Origin: CAKZSB01 sp964573105 | GTDB lineage: Bacteria > Pseudomonadota > Gammaproteobacteria > Granulosicoccales > Granulosicoccaceae | Reading direction: 5' to 3' | Length of the DNA stretch: 64,000 bases | NCBI GenBank assembly: GCA_964573105.1 | Contig: CAZNIS010000023.1 | Span: forward strand, 9,202-73,201 | In this document: positions 1 to 8,939 of the stretch, piece after piece | How positions within the stretch are numbered: position 1 is the stretch's first letter | Layout of the letters: every line of letters starts with the position of its first letter | Position numbers and translations under genes: made by a program | The notes under the pieces: generated by a model | What the model saw: the letters and a program-made list of their open reading frames with translations, nothing else | What the model was told of the DNA's origin: nothing | Databases searched by the model: none

Positions 1-1716
1 GAGTGAATTCGGGTAGCGCCAGGCTGTTTCATCGCCATAGCCAAAGCCGAAAACACTCGTATCGACAGCGCCAAAGCCCATCGAGTTGTGGGGGTAGCCG
101 CCCATGGCTCTGGCCGAGAATGCGGCCTTTGCATCGGTTAGCGCTGAGAACATCGGCTGCCCTTGCGACTGCCACTCCAGCGTCGCGTCTGCCTTACCGA
201 AATCGAGGATCAGGTAACCAAATTCTTCACCGCGTCGGCGTCGCAGTTGCTGCTGGTGATTCATCCAATCCCATACCCCAGTGGGTCGATTGCCGCCGAT
301 ACCGTAGTTTGAAATCGCGCTGGTGTTCTCACCGCCGTTAATGATCGGCAGATTGCTGGACTGCTCACCCCACAATTGTCTTAGGTTATTCTGAAAGCCC
401 GGATTGGCGCCGTAGTTGGTCATCGGCTGGCTGGCGTAGATACCAGCGAAAATATCAGGGTAACGCATCGCCAGCGTGAGCGAGCCCGATGCTCCCATCG
501 AGTTGCCGTAGGCATGAATCAAGTCAGTGTCGACATTGAAGCTGCTGTCGGCAATGATCTCGTTGATAGCCTTGATAACCCGCTGCTCGGTAAAATTAGC
601 CACCGCGCCTGCACTTGGCACACTGCCCGATGTCTCATAGTTGTGGTCGGCCGCATGTCCGTACCACCAGGTGTGAATCGTCCCACTGGCAGAGCCCGGA
701 TCAGTGGGGAACAGCTGAATCACTGGCCAGTCATACTCAGATTGGCTCGGAGATTTTCGGGTTGCCCCGTAGGCGTGGAGCTGAACCTGTAGTGGGTAAG
801 CGATTGAGCCGCTGTAGTTGGGCGGCAATGCCACGGCGTAGTTAAATGCGTAGCCGTTTAGCGTCGGGTTCCACTGCGCATAGTCCATGAACTGGGTATA
901 AGTGCGTCCTTTGCCGCCGTTAACCGAGACAGTCAGCACTGGCTTGGGAGTGGCAACAAACTCAATTTGAGGCGCGCTCAAAGAGTTTGTACCACTGACT
1001 ACGGTTCGATCTTCCTGACCGTTGATAACGGTTGTCACCGCATAGTAGGCGTTGCCTTCGCGACCGGGTTGTGTGGTGTTGACGAACAGTCCGGTGTCGT
1101 CAGACAAGGGGGATGCCAGGTCCTCGATGACGAAAAAGTCGGGTACGTCATCGGTGCCGTATTTGTGCACCGAGGTGTCGTTCGGCAGTGGTCCCCAGCG
1201 ACTGGTCAACAACGTAGCGTTGCCAAGACTACCAGTGGTGATCGGCTGGTTTGATCGGTACACATGGTATCGAGCGTCGGGGTTTGGCTCCCGCCAGGTT
1301 AGAAAGGTCTGCCCACTGCGATGCCTTGCCCGCAGGTTGGACACCAGAGAAAAATTCGACGAGCCGCCATCCGTGTTTCCGCCGTCGGCGGTTCCACCGT
1401 CAGTGCTGCCTCCATCGGTGTTTCCGTTATCGGTACTACCGCCATCGGTGTCTCCGCCGTCTGTACTGGCACCATCCGTGTTTCCACTGTCGGTACTACC
1501 GCCATCGATACTACCGCCATCGGTATTACCGCCATCGGTATTACCGCCGTCAGTGTCGCCGCCATCGGTCGCGATGTCGTCTGTATTTCCGCTGTCAATC
1601 GAGCCGCCGTCGGTGCTTACGGCGTCAGTCGTTCCATCGCCCCCTCCGTCTTTCATGGTTCCGCCCGAGCAGGCAGCGAGGGTGAGCAGGAGTGGGGCGA
1701 CGGCAGCGAGTTTCAA
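1..1716 (-). CDS. Secreted lipoprotein esterase-like protein, 3' end beyond window
   Basis: An open frame runs from a TTG start at 1716 to base 1 with no stop, so the C-terminus is missing. AGAGGG lies 8 nt upstream of the TTG. The protein starts with a lipoprotein signal peptide (MKLAAVAPLLLTLAAC, lipobox LAAC), so it should be lipidated and membrane-anchored or exported. It continues with about 17 pentads of the NTDGG/STDGG type, a fibronectin-III-like stretch (TFLTWREPNPDARYHVYR) and an alpha/beta-hydrolase region with the nucleophile elbow GNSMGASG (GxSxG). This resembles the esterase/PHB-depolymerase-like fold of secreted feruloyl or acetyl-xylan esterases. Substrate is unknown. The Asp/Gly linker could bind calcium or simply act as a flexible spacer. 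The enzyme class is inferred only from the elbow motif. Confidence 0.75.
   Translation of the reverse strand, partial: MKLAAVAPLLLTLAACSGGTMKDGGGDGTTDAVSTDGGSIDSGNTDDIATDGGDTDGGNTDGGNTDGGSIDGGSTDSGNTDGASTDGGDTDGGSTDNGNTDGGSTDGGTADGGNTDGGSSNFSLVSNLRARHRSGQTFLTWREPNPDARYHVYRSNQPITTGSLGNATLLTSRWGPLPNDTSVHKYGTDDVPDFFVIEDLASPLSDDTGLFVNTTQPGREGNAYYAVTTVINGQEDRTVVSGTNSLSAPQIEFVATPKPVLTVSVNGGKGRTYTQFMDYAQWNPTLNGYAFNYAVALPPNYSGSIAYPLQVQLHAYGATRKSPSQSEYDWPVIQLFPTDPGSASGTIHTWWYGHAADHNYETSGSVPSAGAVANFTEQRVIKAINEIIADSSFNVDTDLIHAYGNSMGASGSLTLAMRYPDIFAGIYASQPMTNYGANPGFQNNLRQLWGEQSSNLPIINGGENTSAISNYGIGGNRPTGVWDWMNHQQQLRRRRGEEFGYLILDFGKADATLEWQSQGQPMFSALTDAKAAFSARAMGGYPHNSMGFGAVDTSVFGFGYGDETAWRYPNSL
1363..1617 (-). 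repeat. 15-bp coding tandem repeat (DGG-rich linker)
   Basis: About 17 imperfect copies of a 15-bp unit encode [N/S/D]-[T/I]-D-G-G within the esterase-like lipoprotein gene. Degeneracy is mostly at the first and last residue of each pentad. The period and reading frame are constant, so copy number can change without breaking the frame. Confidence 0.85.
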
Positions 1717-1897
1717 TGTTACAACCCTCTAAAAAAAGTCAAAACGCACGGATGGTAGCGTGGTGGTCTTGTTACGGCATGCATCGGGCACACTTTACGA
1801 TCGATTCTGACTCCGACTGTGTGCGTTCGTTTGCGGGATGTGCCCGGTTTGTGAAAGCCTTAACGGTTTCAGGCAAATTTGGTCATTGGCAAAGTTG

Positions 1898-2947
1898 TCA
1901 GCCCGGTGATGCGACAGTCAAATCCTTGAACACGTAAATGGGCGTGTCGATCATTAATTCGCCCGATTGTGTCTCGAGGTAGAGGTTCGCCTCGGCTGCT
2001 TGCACGGTATTAGGTTCCGGGCTGGTGACGCCGAGCAACTCGAAGCGAATCTGCTTGGGGTCCTCGAATATCATTCCAGCGAACTTCTTTGTCGCAAGCG
2101 ATCGAAATATCGGCTTGTCGAGGCCGAAAGTCGTCGATGCGATATGTTTAAGTAACGCGATCATGCCGTGTGTGCCAAAATTACCTGGCACCACTGGATC
2201 GTCGGTAAAGTGGTAGCGCAGCGGCCACAAGGTCGGGTCTATCTGCTGGGTTGCGTTAACGCTGGCGACTTCGGGTGCATTTCCGTCGATGTCGATAGGT
2301 GAGTCAAACAGCGGAATAATCAGGTTCGCCGGCCAGGGCTCGCCGGTGCCTTCGACACCCAGCTTGCCGCCGTGCTGTTGTCGCAGTTTGTTGACATCGT
2401 CCGGGTGCAGAATGCCCACAATGACGTTGCGCGTCTCCAGCATTGGCTGGCCATCTTCGTCCAGGATTTTGCCGTTGAACACGGCTGTTCCGCCACCGTT
2501 GCTGTTTTCAATCCACTTGCGCTTGGTCAGTTCGAAGTGCACTGTTTTGCCCGGTGAGAAGTCGAGCGACTGAACCAGCTTGCAGGCGCCGGACGACAGC
2601 GCCCGGCCAATGCCGTCCGCCTTTCGGCATCCCCAGAACCCCACCAGTTGATCGAGTTGATCCTGGAACAGCATCTCCAGCGATTCACTGCGATCGAAAG
2701 CCCAGTCGCTCTGATCCTTTGGAAACGTGAATGTCGCGCGAATCTGCTTGTCGTCGATCAAATCGATCTGATCGATACACAGAATAGGCTTTAGCGGCAG
2801 TTTTGCGAATCGCTCATTGCCGAGTTTGCCTTGACCGTGCAGCTCCAGCAGGCGGCCGTTGAGACAGTCCAGGTTTTTCCAGTCGAGTGCACGAAGTTGT
2901 TCATCGGTATAGGAATTCTGCGCGTCAATACTGTGCTCGGCTGACAT
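1898..2947 (-). CDS. FabA-like tandem hotdog dehydratase
   Basis: A 349-residue protein made of two FabA-type hotdog domains. The first (about 10-180) carries QLVGFWG and GRAL, matching QLVGFYLG/GRAL of 3-hydroxydecanoyl-ACP dehydratase. The second (about 235-345) carries RYHFTDDPVVPG, matching CHFIGDPVMPG of FabA. In FabA the catalytic His and Asp lie 14 residues apart and act across the dimer. Here the first domain has Asp96 but Trp82 at the His position, and the second has His246 but His260 at the Asp position. The fused pair could therefore form a single composite site. The frame stays open upstream to 3100, but that extension does not look coding. I chose ATG 2947, where similarity to the family begins. 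It may be co-transcribed with cobQ upstream. Thioester substrate unknown. Confidence 0.75.
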   Translation of the reverse strand: MSAEHSIDAQNSYTDEQLRALDWKNLDCLNGRLLELHGQGKLGNERFAKLPLKPILCIDQIDLIDDKQIRATFTFPKDQSDWAFDRSESLEMLFQDQLDQLVGFWGCRKADGIGRALSSGACKLVQSLDFSPGKTVHFELTKRKWIENSNGGGTAVFNGKILDEDGQPMLETRNVIVGILHPDDVNKLRQQHGGKLGVEGTGEPWPANLIIPLFDSPIDIDGNAPEVASVNATQQIDPTLWPLRYHFTDDPVVPGNFGTHGMIALLKHIASTTFGLDKPIFRSLATKKFAGMIFEDPKQIRFELLGVTSPEPNTVQAAEANLYLETQSGELMIDTPIYVFKDLTVASPG

Positions 2948-3093
2948 TGCTGGGTGCTTACTGGTTGGGAGGCGGCAGTATAGTCGATAATCTCGCGCGT
3001 CAGACTGTAACCGCAATGAATCGCACCCACTGAACACACAATTTAGCAATTGTCGTGGCAGGGTTTGAAGCATCGATGCGACCGATGTGTCTT

Positions 3094-4578
3094 TCAGCAT
3101 CCAACCGTGGTCGCATCAAGTAACAGGCTGTCGATATCGATGGCCTTTTCCAGATGATCGGCCAGATTATCCAGCTCAGCTTCAACACTCGCCTGATAGT
3201 CCAGTGCGCTTGCGCTACCACGGGCAACCGATTCAAGCCAGCTGGCCCGGAATGCGTCATTGGCGAACAGGCCGTGCAGGTAGGTGCCCTCGACGTTGCC
3301 AGCGGGGTTGCGTGCACCGTCCGGTTTGCCACTTAGCATTGCAATGGGGCGGATTCGGTCCGGTCCATCGGTTTGCCCGATGTGAATCTCGTATCCTTCG
3401 AGCGTCGCCCCCGAGCGCGCGCAAACGCCGTCGCTGATGCGGGTCTGCTTGCGCCGGTGCATCGTGGTGTCGACATCGAGCAGCGATAGTCCGACATCGC
3501 TGTGCGCGGGCCCCTCGATGGCGTCGGGGTCACGGATGTGGCCCCCCAGCAGTTGATAGCCACCACAAATGCCGAGGATTCGGCAGCCGGCGCGTGCCAG
3601 TGCCAGGATATCGTGGTCCCAGCCCTGAGCGCGCAGAAAGTCCAGATCGCCGAGCGTCGATTTGGTTCCCGGGATGACCACCGCATCTGCATCGAGCGGG
3701 ATTGTTTTTCCGGGCGGTACAAAAATCAGCTCGACCCCTGGCTCTGCACGCAGTGGATCCATGTCGTCGAAGTTGGCAATGCGCGATAGCATTGGCACTA
3801 CCACTTTCAATTTCGCTGAAGTGCGGCGGTCCGGCGTTGAATTCTGCTCCAGTACGACGGCGTCTTCCTGCGGCAGGCGACTCGCGCCCGGCAACCAGGG
3901 CACCACGCCGCGACAGGGCCAGCCCGTCATCTCCTCAATCGCGCTCACCCCATCGGTGAATAGCGTCGGGTCACCTCGAAACCGATTGATCAGAAAGCTG
4001 CTGATCATCGCGCGATCGTCAGGTGGCAGTACCTGTCGGGTGCCCGTGATGGCGGCGATGACACCGCCGCGATCGATATCGCCAATCAGACAAACCGGCA
4101 CTTTGGCTGCTGTCGCAAATCCCATGTTCGCAATGTCGCGATCTCGCAGGTTAATTTCTGCTGGACTGCCCGCGCCTTCGACCAGAATCAGTTCGTGTCG
4201 CCGGGCAAGACCAGCGAAGCTCTGCATGACCGCGTCGAGCAAATGGCCGCGAGTGTTTTTCATGTAATCGCTGGCCGAATGTGTATCGAGCACTTGCCCG
4301 TGAACAACGACTTGAGCTGTACGATCGCTCTGAGGCTTAAGCAACACGGGATTCATATCGACGTGTGGCGCCAATCCGGCAGCGCGCGCCTGTAATGCCT
4401 GTGCTCGGCCGATCTCTCCGCCGTCCGGACACACAGCGGCATTGTTCGACATGTTTTGTGGCTTGAAGGGGGCAACGTTAAGGTTGCGCCGCTTTGCCAG
4501 TCGACAGATGCCGGCGACGATTGTCGATTTTCCGACATCTGAACCGGTGCCCTGGAACATCAGTGCGCGGCAACTCAT
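3094..4578 (-). CDS. cobQ: Cobyric acid synthase
   Basis: 494 residues, the normal CobQ length. It performs glutamine-dependent amidation of four side-chain carboxylates of adenosylcobyrinate a,c-diamide in cobalamin synthesis. The N-terminal P-loop-like dethiobiotin-synthetase fold shows FQGTGSDVGKST and the typical KPQNMSNN motif. The C-terminal glutamine amidotransferase domain has the nucleophile region GICGGYQLLGG (Cys) and an ATP-site segment (IPGTKST). It lies 28 bp downstream of cobO on the same strand, in a cobU-cobO-cobQ transcription unit. Confidence 0.95.
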   Translation of the reverse strand: MSCRALMFQGTGSDVGKSTIVAGICRLAKRRNLNVAPFKPQNMSNNAAVCPDGGEIGRAQALQARAAGLAPHVDMNPVLLKPQSDRTAQVVVHGQVLDTHSASDYMKNTRGHLLDAVMQSFAGLARRHELILVEGAGSPAEINLRDRDIANMGFATAAKVPVCLIGDIDRGGVIAAITGTRQVLPPDDRAMISSFLINRFRGDPTLFTDGVSAIEEMTGWPCRGVVPWLPGASRLPQEDAVVLEQNSTPDRRTSAKLKVVVPMLSRIANFDDMDPLRAEPGVELIFVPPGKTIPLDADAVVIPGTKSTLGDLDFLRAQGWDHDILALARAGCRILGICGGYQLLGGHIRDPDAIEGPAHSDVGLSLLDVDTTMHRRKQTRISDGVCARSGATLEGYEIHIGQTDGPDRIRPIAMLSGKPDGARNPAGNVEGTYLHGLFANDAFRASWLESVARGSASALDYQASVEAELDNLADHLEKAIDIDSLLLDATTVGC

Positions 4579-4606
4579 GATCGATTCCGGTGATACGGGT
4601 GGTGAC

Positions 4607-5212
4607 TCAAAAATCTATTCCCTGTCTCGCCTTGATGCCGGCCTGAAACGGGTGTTTTATTTCCCGCATCTCTGTTACCAGGTCGGCCATGTCCAGCAAG
4701 CGGGCTTTGGCGTCGCGTCCGGTCAGGATGACACTCGTGCGCTTGTCGCGTTGCCGTAAACCGTCGATCACGCGTTCGACGGGCAGATAGTCGTAACGCA
4801 GCACGATGTTGATCTCGTCCAAAACGATCAGATCGTACTCTCCACTGCTCATTAGCTCACAACTCTTATCGAATGCAACGTTTGCAGTCTGGCGATCTCG
4901 CTCGAGATCCTGAGTATCCCAGGTGAAGCCATCACCCATGGTGTGCCAGTGCAACCGGTCGGAGAAATTTTTGAAGAACTCCCGCTCACCGGTCTTCCAG
5001 GTGCCTTTGATGTATTGCACCACGGCTACCTGGTGCCCCCAACCGAGCGCGCGAGCGACGACGCCAAATGCAGAGCTGGACTTTCCCTTACCGTCACCGG
5101 TGTGCACCAGAATCAGTCCCCGGTCGACGGCTTTGCGGTGGCGGATTTTGTCGCGTTGTTGCGCCTGCAGCGCCTGCATTTGCCGCTTGTGTTCTTCTTG
5201 TTCTGTTGTCAC
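4607..5212 (-). CDS. cobO: Cob(I)yrinic acid a,c-diamide adenosyltransferase
   Basis: A CobO/BtuR-type corrinoid adenosyltransferase that attaches the 5'-deoxyadenosyl group to reduced cob(I)alamin precursors. The P-loop HTGDGKGKSSSAFG and the segments VQYIKG and LDEINIV are diagnostic. An ATG at 5290 exists, but it would lie inside cobU. GTG 5212 overlaps the cobU stop in a GTGA arrangement, gives a 201-residue protein of normal family length and implies translational coupling. It sits between cobU and cobQ. Confidence 0.93.
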   Translation of the reverse strand: MTTEQEEHKRQMQALQAQQRDKIRHRKAVDRGLILVHTGDGKGKSSSAFGVVARALGWGHQVAVVQYIKGTWKTGEREFFKNFSDRLHWHTMGDGFTWDTQDLERDRQTANVAFDKSCELMSSGEYDLIVLDEINIVLRYDYLPVERVIDGLRQRDKRTSVILTGRDAKARLLDMADLVTEMREIKHPFQAGIKARQGIDF

Positions 5213-5748
5213 GTCGAGGTCCGTAGTGATGGCGGGCCGCCCTTGAGATATTGAGGTAGTCCGGCGATAGTCAGAATAACCGTGTCGCACCGGGCGGCTA
5301 GTTGCTGGTGTAACACGCCGGCACGGTCGCAGTACTCGCGTGTCAATGCGCCAAGCGGTGTGACACCCATGCTGCTTTCGTTGCCTACTAGTGCAATGTT
5401 GGCGTCGATGTCGCTAACCGCGTTCAGTAGACGCTGCAGTTCGTCCTGCAGGCGTTGCTGATCGCCGAGACCAAGCAGTTGCGTGAGCCATAGCGTCAGG
5501 CAGTCGATGATCACGAATCTATCGGGCGCGCTGTGTTCGGAGATCGCCGCACCGAGTGCCAGTGGTTCTTCTACCAACTGCCAGCCAGGCGGACGTTGAC
5601 GCTGGTGGAGGTAGATCCTGTGACGCATTTCAGTGTCGTGTGGCTGCGCCGTGGCAATCACTGTGACCGGGCAGCCACTGGATGCGGCGATTACCTCGGC
5701 GTGTCGCGATTTGCCAGACTTAACACCACCCAGAATCAGCGTTTTCAT
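5209..5748 (-). CDS. cobU: Adenosylcobinamide kinase/guanylyltransferase
   Basis: 179 residues, first gene of the cobU-cobO-cobQ unit. The bifunctional enzyme phosphorylates adenosylcobinamide and transfers GMP to form AdoCbi-GDP in nucleotide-loop assembly. The P-loop LILGGVKSGKSRHAE at the N-terminus, RPPGW, and the IDCLTLWLTQLL segment are typical. The frame begins GTG-ATG; I take ATG 5748. It overlaps cobO by 4 nt. No cobalamin riboswitch was recognised in the 141 bp to the divergent enolase-superfamily gene. Confidence 0.94.
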   Translation of the reverse strand: MKTLILGGVKSGKSRHAEVIAASSGCPVTVIATAQPHDTEMRHRIYLHQRQRPPGWQLVEEPLALGAAISEHSAPDRFVIIDCLTLWLTQLLGLGDQQRLQDELQRLLNAVSDIDANIALVGNESSMGVTPLGALTREYCDRAGVLHQQLAARCDTVILTIAGLPQYLKGGPPSLRTST

Positions 5749-5889
5749 CACGGGTAATCAGGGGTTCACGGACACAGGACGGCGGCAGCGCACGCCGGCC
5801 AGAGTTGAATTTGTTACCATGGGGCACTGCCTGGTGGGGTGCTGTTGTCAGGTGTTTCCGGGTTCATGCACGAGAGTCTCGAGTTTGCG

Positions 5890-6987
5890 ATGGCGAGAAT
5901 AACAGAAATCACAACGCGCCTTTTTTTGGTGCCATTGTCCGAGGTCCTCGTCGATGCGCGGCATGGCGATCACACGCACTTTGAATTGTTGACCGCCACC
6001 ATTCGTACCGACGACGGGCGTGAGGGCACAGGCTACAGCTATACCGGTGGCAGGGGAGGGCGCGCGATCGCTGCCATGATGCAATATGACATCACGCCGT
6101 TTCTGATCGGCCGGGATAGCGCGAAAATCGATCAACTCTACGATGACATGCTGTGGCACATCCACTATGTGGGGCGCGGCGGTGTTGCGGCATTTGCTAT
6201 TTCTGCCATGGATATCGCCTTGTGGGATTTACAGGGCAAGCGACTCGGTCAGCCGCTGCGGGTTATGGCCGGAGGGTACGGTGAGGATTGTCAGGCCTAT
6301 TGCGGTGGTATCGATCTGAACTTTCCGCTGGACAAATTGCTTCGCTCCATAGACGGCTATCTGGAGCGAGGCTTTAACGCGGTGAAAATCAAAGTCGGAC
6401 AGCCCGATCTCGAGCAAGACTTCCAGCGCGCGGCCGCCGTGCGAGCGCACATTGGCGCTGGTGCAGGCTTCATGGTCGATGCCAACTACTCGATGGATGT
6501 CGACACTGCGATCCGCGCGGCCCGGGGATTTCGCGAGCAGGATGTCATCTGGTTCGAGGAGCCCGTCATACCCGAAGATTTTGCAGGCTACACTCAAATC
6601 GCCGAGCAGACGGGTATCGCGCTGGCGCAGGGGGAGAATCTCCATACCGGTGAAGAGTTTGCTGCTGCACTTAGCGGTGCCAGCTTGTCATTCCTGCAAC
6701 CGGACGCGAGCAACTGTGGTGGTGTGACCGGTTGGCTCAGAGCGGCGGCCCTGGCAGAGCAACACGGGGTGACGGTATGCAGCCACGGTATGCAGGAATT
6801 GCACGTCTCGCTGCTGTCTGCCCGCAAGGATGCCGGTTGGCTGGAGGTGCATTCTTTCCCGATCGATGAATACACCCTGCGGCCGCTGGTTGTGCGCAAC
6901 CAGCGCGCGGTCGCACCTGACACGCCAGGTACCGGTGTTGAATTCGACTGGTCAAAACTGTCACCACATGAAATCGCCGCCACTTAG
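5890..6987 (+). CDS. Mandelate racemase/muconate-lactonizing (enolase superfamily) enzyme
   Basis: A 365-residue (beta/alpha)7-beta barrel enzyme with an N-terminal capping domain. Visible catalytic residues are K166-x-K168 (KIK), Mg ligands D197, E223 and E249, and the H299...E303 pair in SHGMQE. This is the mandelate racemase subgroup layout, which includes sugar-acid dehydratases and racemases. ATG 5890 (MARITEI) matches the usual family N-terminus. An in-frame ATG at 5839 would add 17 unsupported residues. It is divergent from cobU. Substrate cannot be assigned; an aldonate/aldarate dehydratase or racemase is likely. Confidence 0.88.
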   Translation: MARITEITTRLFLVPLSEVLVDARHGDHTHFELLTATIRTDDGREGTGYSYTGGRGGRAIAAMMQYDITPFLIGRDSAKIDQLYDDMLWHIHYVGRGGVAAFAISAMDIALWDLQGKRLGQPLRVMAGGYGEDCQAYCGGIDLNFPLDKLLRSIDGYLERGFNAVKIKVGQPDLEQDFQRAAAVRAHIGAGAGFMVDANYSMDVDTAIRAARGFREQDVIWFEEPVIPEDFAGYTQIAEQTGIALAQGENLHTGEEFAAALSGASLSFLQPDASNCGGVTGWLRAAALAEQHGVTVCSHGMQELHVSLLSARKDAGWLEVHSFPIDEYTLRPLVVRNQRAVAPDTPGTGVEFDWSKLSPHEIAAT

Positions 6988-7053
6988 CTGCAATCAGCGC
7001 CTTCGCTCCTTCGTTACAGCGTCTGTTACCATCAATGGAAGGCGCAAAGACGT

Positions 7054-7512
7054 ATGGGCAAGAAATCACGCAAGGCCAGGGCACTGGAAGCCAGAGCCGA
7101 CAGGTCGCCCCAACTGCGACGAAAATTTCTGATCGGGTCGGCTGCAGCGGTGGGCCTGGTATTTACAGCTGCCGGAATCAATGCCTTCGATCAACAGCAT
7201 CGAGAATTGCATGATCTGTCCGTCATCGGTGGAGGGGCGCCAGTGATCGTGCAGATTCATGACCCGGCCTGCCCGACCTGCCGTCGATTGAAGAATATCG
7301 TCTCCAACACACTTGGCACCGATGACCCGGTACTCTATCGATTGGCCGACATCACGACCGGCGAGGGGCGGGCACTGCAGGAAAAATACAATGTGCCGAA
7401 TGTCACACTGTTGTATTTCGATGAGCGCGGCAAGCGAATCCACACAACTCAGGGACTGTTGTCATCGACTGAGCTGCGAGCCAATGTCTCGCGTTTGTTC
7501 AGTCAATCCTAG
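7054..7512 (+). CDS. Membrane-anchored thioredoxin-like protein
   Basis: 152 residues. A basic N-terminus (KKSRKAR) precedes one membrane segment (about 24-44), then a periplasm-facing thioredoxin-like domain. The redox motif is C73-P-T-C76, and NVPNVTLLYFD resembles the cis-Pro region (VPNV/T) of thioredoxins. GGAAGG lies about 12 nt before the ATG. It may act in periplasmic thiol exchange; partner not evident. It ends convergently to the exopolysaccharide genes. Confidence 0.75.
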   Translation: MGKKSRKARALEARADRSPQLRRKFLIGSAAAVGLVFTAAGINAFDQQHRELHDLSVIGGGAPVIVQIHDPACPTCRRLKNIVSNTLGTDDPVLYRLADITTGEGRALQEKYNVPNVTLLYFDERGKRIHTTQGLLSSTELRANVSRLFSQS

Positions 7513-7556
7513 CAGGGCGCGGTCTAACTGATAGGCGGAGGAACGTTCTATCGCAG

Positions 7557-7582
7557 CAGTCGGTGGCGCAATGCACCGACTG
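7557..7582. terminator. Stem-loop between convergent genes
   Basis: A perfect 9-bp inverted repeat (CAGTCGGTG/CACCGACTG) with an 8-nt loop sits in the 94-bp gap between the thioredoxin-like gene and the outer-membrane gene. It has no T-run on either strand, so termination function is inferred from position. Confidence 0.45.
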
Positions 7583-7606
7583 GCTAATTCATTGCACGGC
7601 GCGTAC

Positions 7607-8902
7607 TCAGCGGAAGTTGTACTTAAGGTAGGCACCGATTCGGTTTTCAGTGAAGTTCTGGCTCTGTTGTCCACTGCTCGATTCGCTATCCTGGTACGTA
7701 TAGGCGAGACGGAGCGTCGCCGATCGATTCAGCCTGCGGTCAAATGCCAGTCGCCCTATTAACAGGTCGATCTGATCATCGCCACTGATCTGGTCCTGTT
7801 CCGAGTACACCGCATCGACCACCAAATCAGAGACGCGGCCCGTCAATTTATAGCCCAAACGTATGGTGCTGCCGACAAACGGTTCCGGCGCTGTCAGTGT
7901 GCTGTCGTCGGTCGGCTGCAGTGCGAGGTTGTCGTTTGCCGTGTCACCGAAAACAGACAAATCGTCAAGGGTAACCCGGGTTCGCGTGAGGCTTCTGGTC
8001 CAGCTGGCGCTAAACTCGGAGTTACGGGTTCTGTGTTCGGCGCGGAACGTTGGGCCGTCATCGAAAAATCTTGACTCATAGCCAACGGTAAAAGACGTTC
8101 TTTCGCTTGCCGTCCAGGTGAAATCGACATTCCAGAATTCCGATTCGCGGTCCTCTTCGTCGATGTTGACGAAGTCGTTCTGTTCGGCACCAGCGCGCGC
8201 CTCAATCAAGTAGCTTTGAGCCAGTGTGAGGCCGAACCCGCCGTAGACTGTCGTGTTTTCAACACGATCAGTGCCGCCCTTGTCCAGGTTATAGGAGCCG
8301 CCCACGCCCCAAACCACGCCGCCAAGTGCCGGGTCGCGCCCAAGCTCGATCGACAGGCCATTTCTTATCGATTCGGCACTGCCATTGAACGACTGATCAA
8401 CAGTTTGATGAAAGTACTGAATGTTTAGATCAGCAAAGGTCCCGTAGCTGTGTTCGATGTACGGATTAAGCTGCAGCCGCAACGTGTGATCGGTATCTTC
8501 GGTAACGCGAAAAAGGTCTTCGTCTGTCACGACTTTGGCCAGCCGGAAGCTGGCATCGAGATAGGCGAGATTCTGTACCAGTGTACCCACAGTTCTGGCG
8601 CGAACCCGGGGATCGAGCACGTCGCGCTCGGGATCAGTGAAGCGAAGGTACTGTACCTCTCCGACGACCTGGGTATCGAAATTCTTGTTGTCGAATTCAA
8701 CCTCTACGGCCGGTGTAATGCTGGCGGCATAGCCGGTTGAATCACTATTCAGGGCGAGAGTCGGGTTGTCGCTCGCAAGCACTCCGAATTCTATCGAACG
8801 CTCAAGCGTGCGGGTTGCAGCGATTGACGAGGGGATGGAAGTCGCACCTGCGCCGAGCGTCAGTAGCGTCGCCACCGCCGCGTACTTTTTTGAATTCATC
8901 AT
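7607..8902 (-). CDS. XrtA-locus-type outer-membrane beta-barrel protein
   Basis: 431 residues with a signal peptide (MMNSKKYAAVATLLTLGAGATSIPSSIAA) and a C-terminal half of alternating amphipathic strands ending in YLKYNFR, an aromatic outer-membrane barrel terminus. It fits the uncharacterised outer-membrane family (TIGR03016 type) next to the kinase and chain-length genes in exosortase-A exopolysaccharide loci. It probably helps move polysaccharide across the outer membrane, alone or with the Wza-like protein. ATG ATG at 8902/8899 begins the signal peptide; the frame open to 8950 is not convincing. It is the last gene of the minus-strand assembly operon. Confidence 0.75.
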   Translation of the reverse strand: MMNSKKYAAVATLLTLGAGATSIPSSIAATRTLERSIEFGVLASDNPTLALNSDSTGYAASITPAVEVEFDNKNFDTQVVGEVQYLRFTDPERDVLDPRVRARTVGTLVQNLAYLDASFRLAKVVTDEDLFRVTEDTDHTLRLQLNPYIEHSYGTFADLNIQYFHQTVDQSFNGSAESIRNGLSIELGRDPALGGVVWGVGGSYNLDKGGTDRVENTTVYGGFGLTLAQSYLIEARAGAEQNDFVNIDEEDRESEFWNVDFTWTASERTSFTVGYESRFFDDGPTFRAEHRTRNSEFSASWTRSLTRTRVTLDDLSVFGDTANDNLALQPTDDSTLTAPEPFVGSTIRLGYKLTGRVSDLVVDAVYSEQDQISGDDQIDLLIGRLAFDRRLNRSATLRLAYTYQDSESSSGQQSQNFTENRIGAYLKYNFR

Positions 8903-8920
8903 ACTGTTCGCTGTTGTATT

Positions 8921-8939
8921 GCCTCCGCACCGCGGAGGC
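8921..8939 (-). promoter_or_regulatory. GC-rich intercistronic hairpin
   Basis: A perfect 8-bp inverted repeat GCCTCCGC/GCGGAGGC with a 3-nt loop lies between the kinase stop and the outer-membrane gene. Its 3' arm contains the GGAGG-like purine run of the leader, about 17 nt before ATG 8902. It lacks a T-run. It could set the expression ratio of the two genes by mRNA processing, stability or ribosome access. Confidence 0.4.

Noticed and set aside
1363..1617. Repeat array considered as CRISPR
   Set aside because: Unit is 15 bp, uninterrupted, degenerate and in frame with a coding region; there are no unique spacers and no cas genes.
1052..1732. Pro/Ser-rich plus-strand reading frame (PPSVLPPS repeats)
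   Set aside because: It is the antisense of the DGG pentad repeat of the lipoprotein gene; periodic antisense frames are expected there.
5749..5889. Possible cobalamin riboswitch upstream of cobU
   Set aside because: No B12-box-like element recognised, and the spacer is shorter than a full cobalamin riboswitch (about 200 nt).
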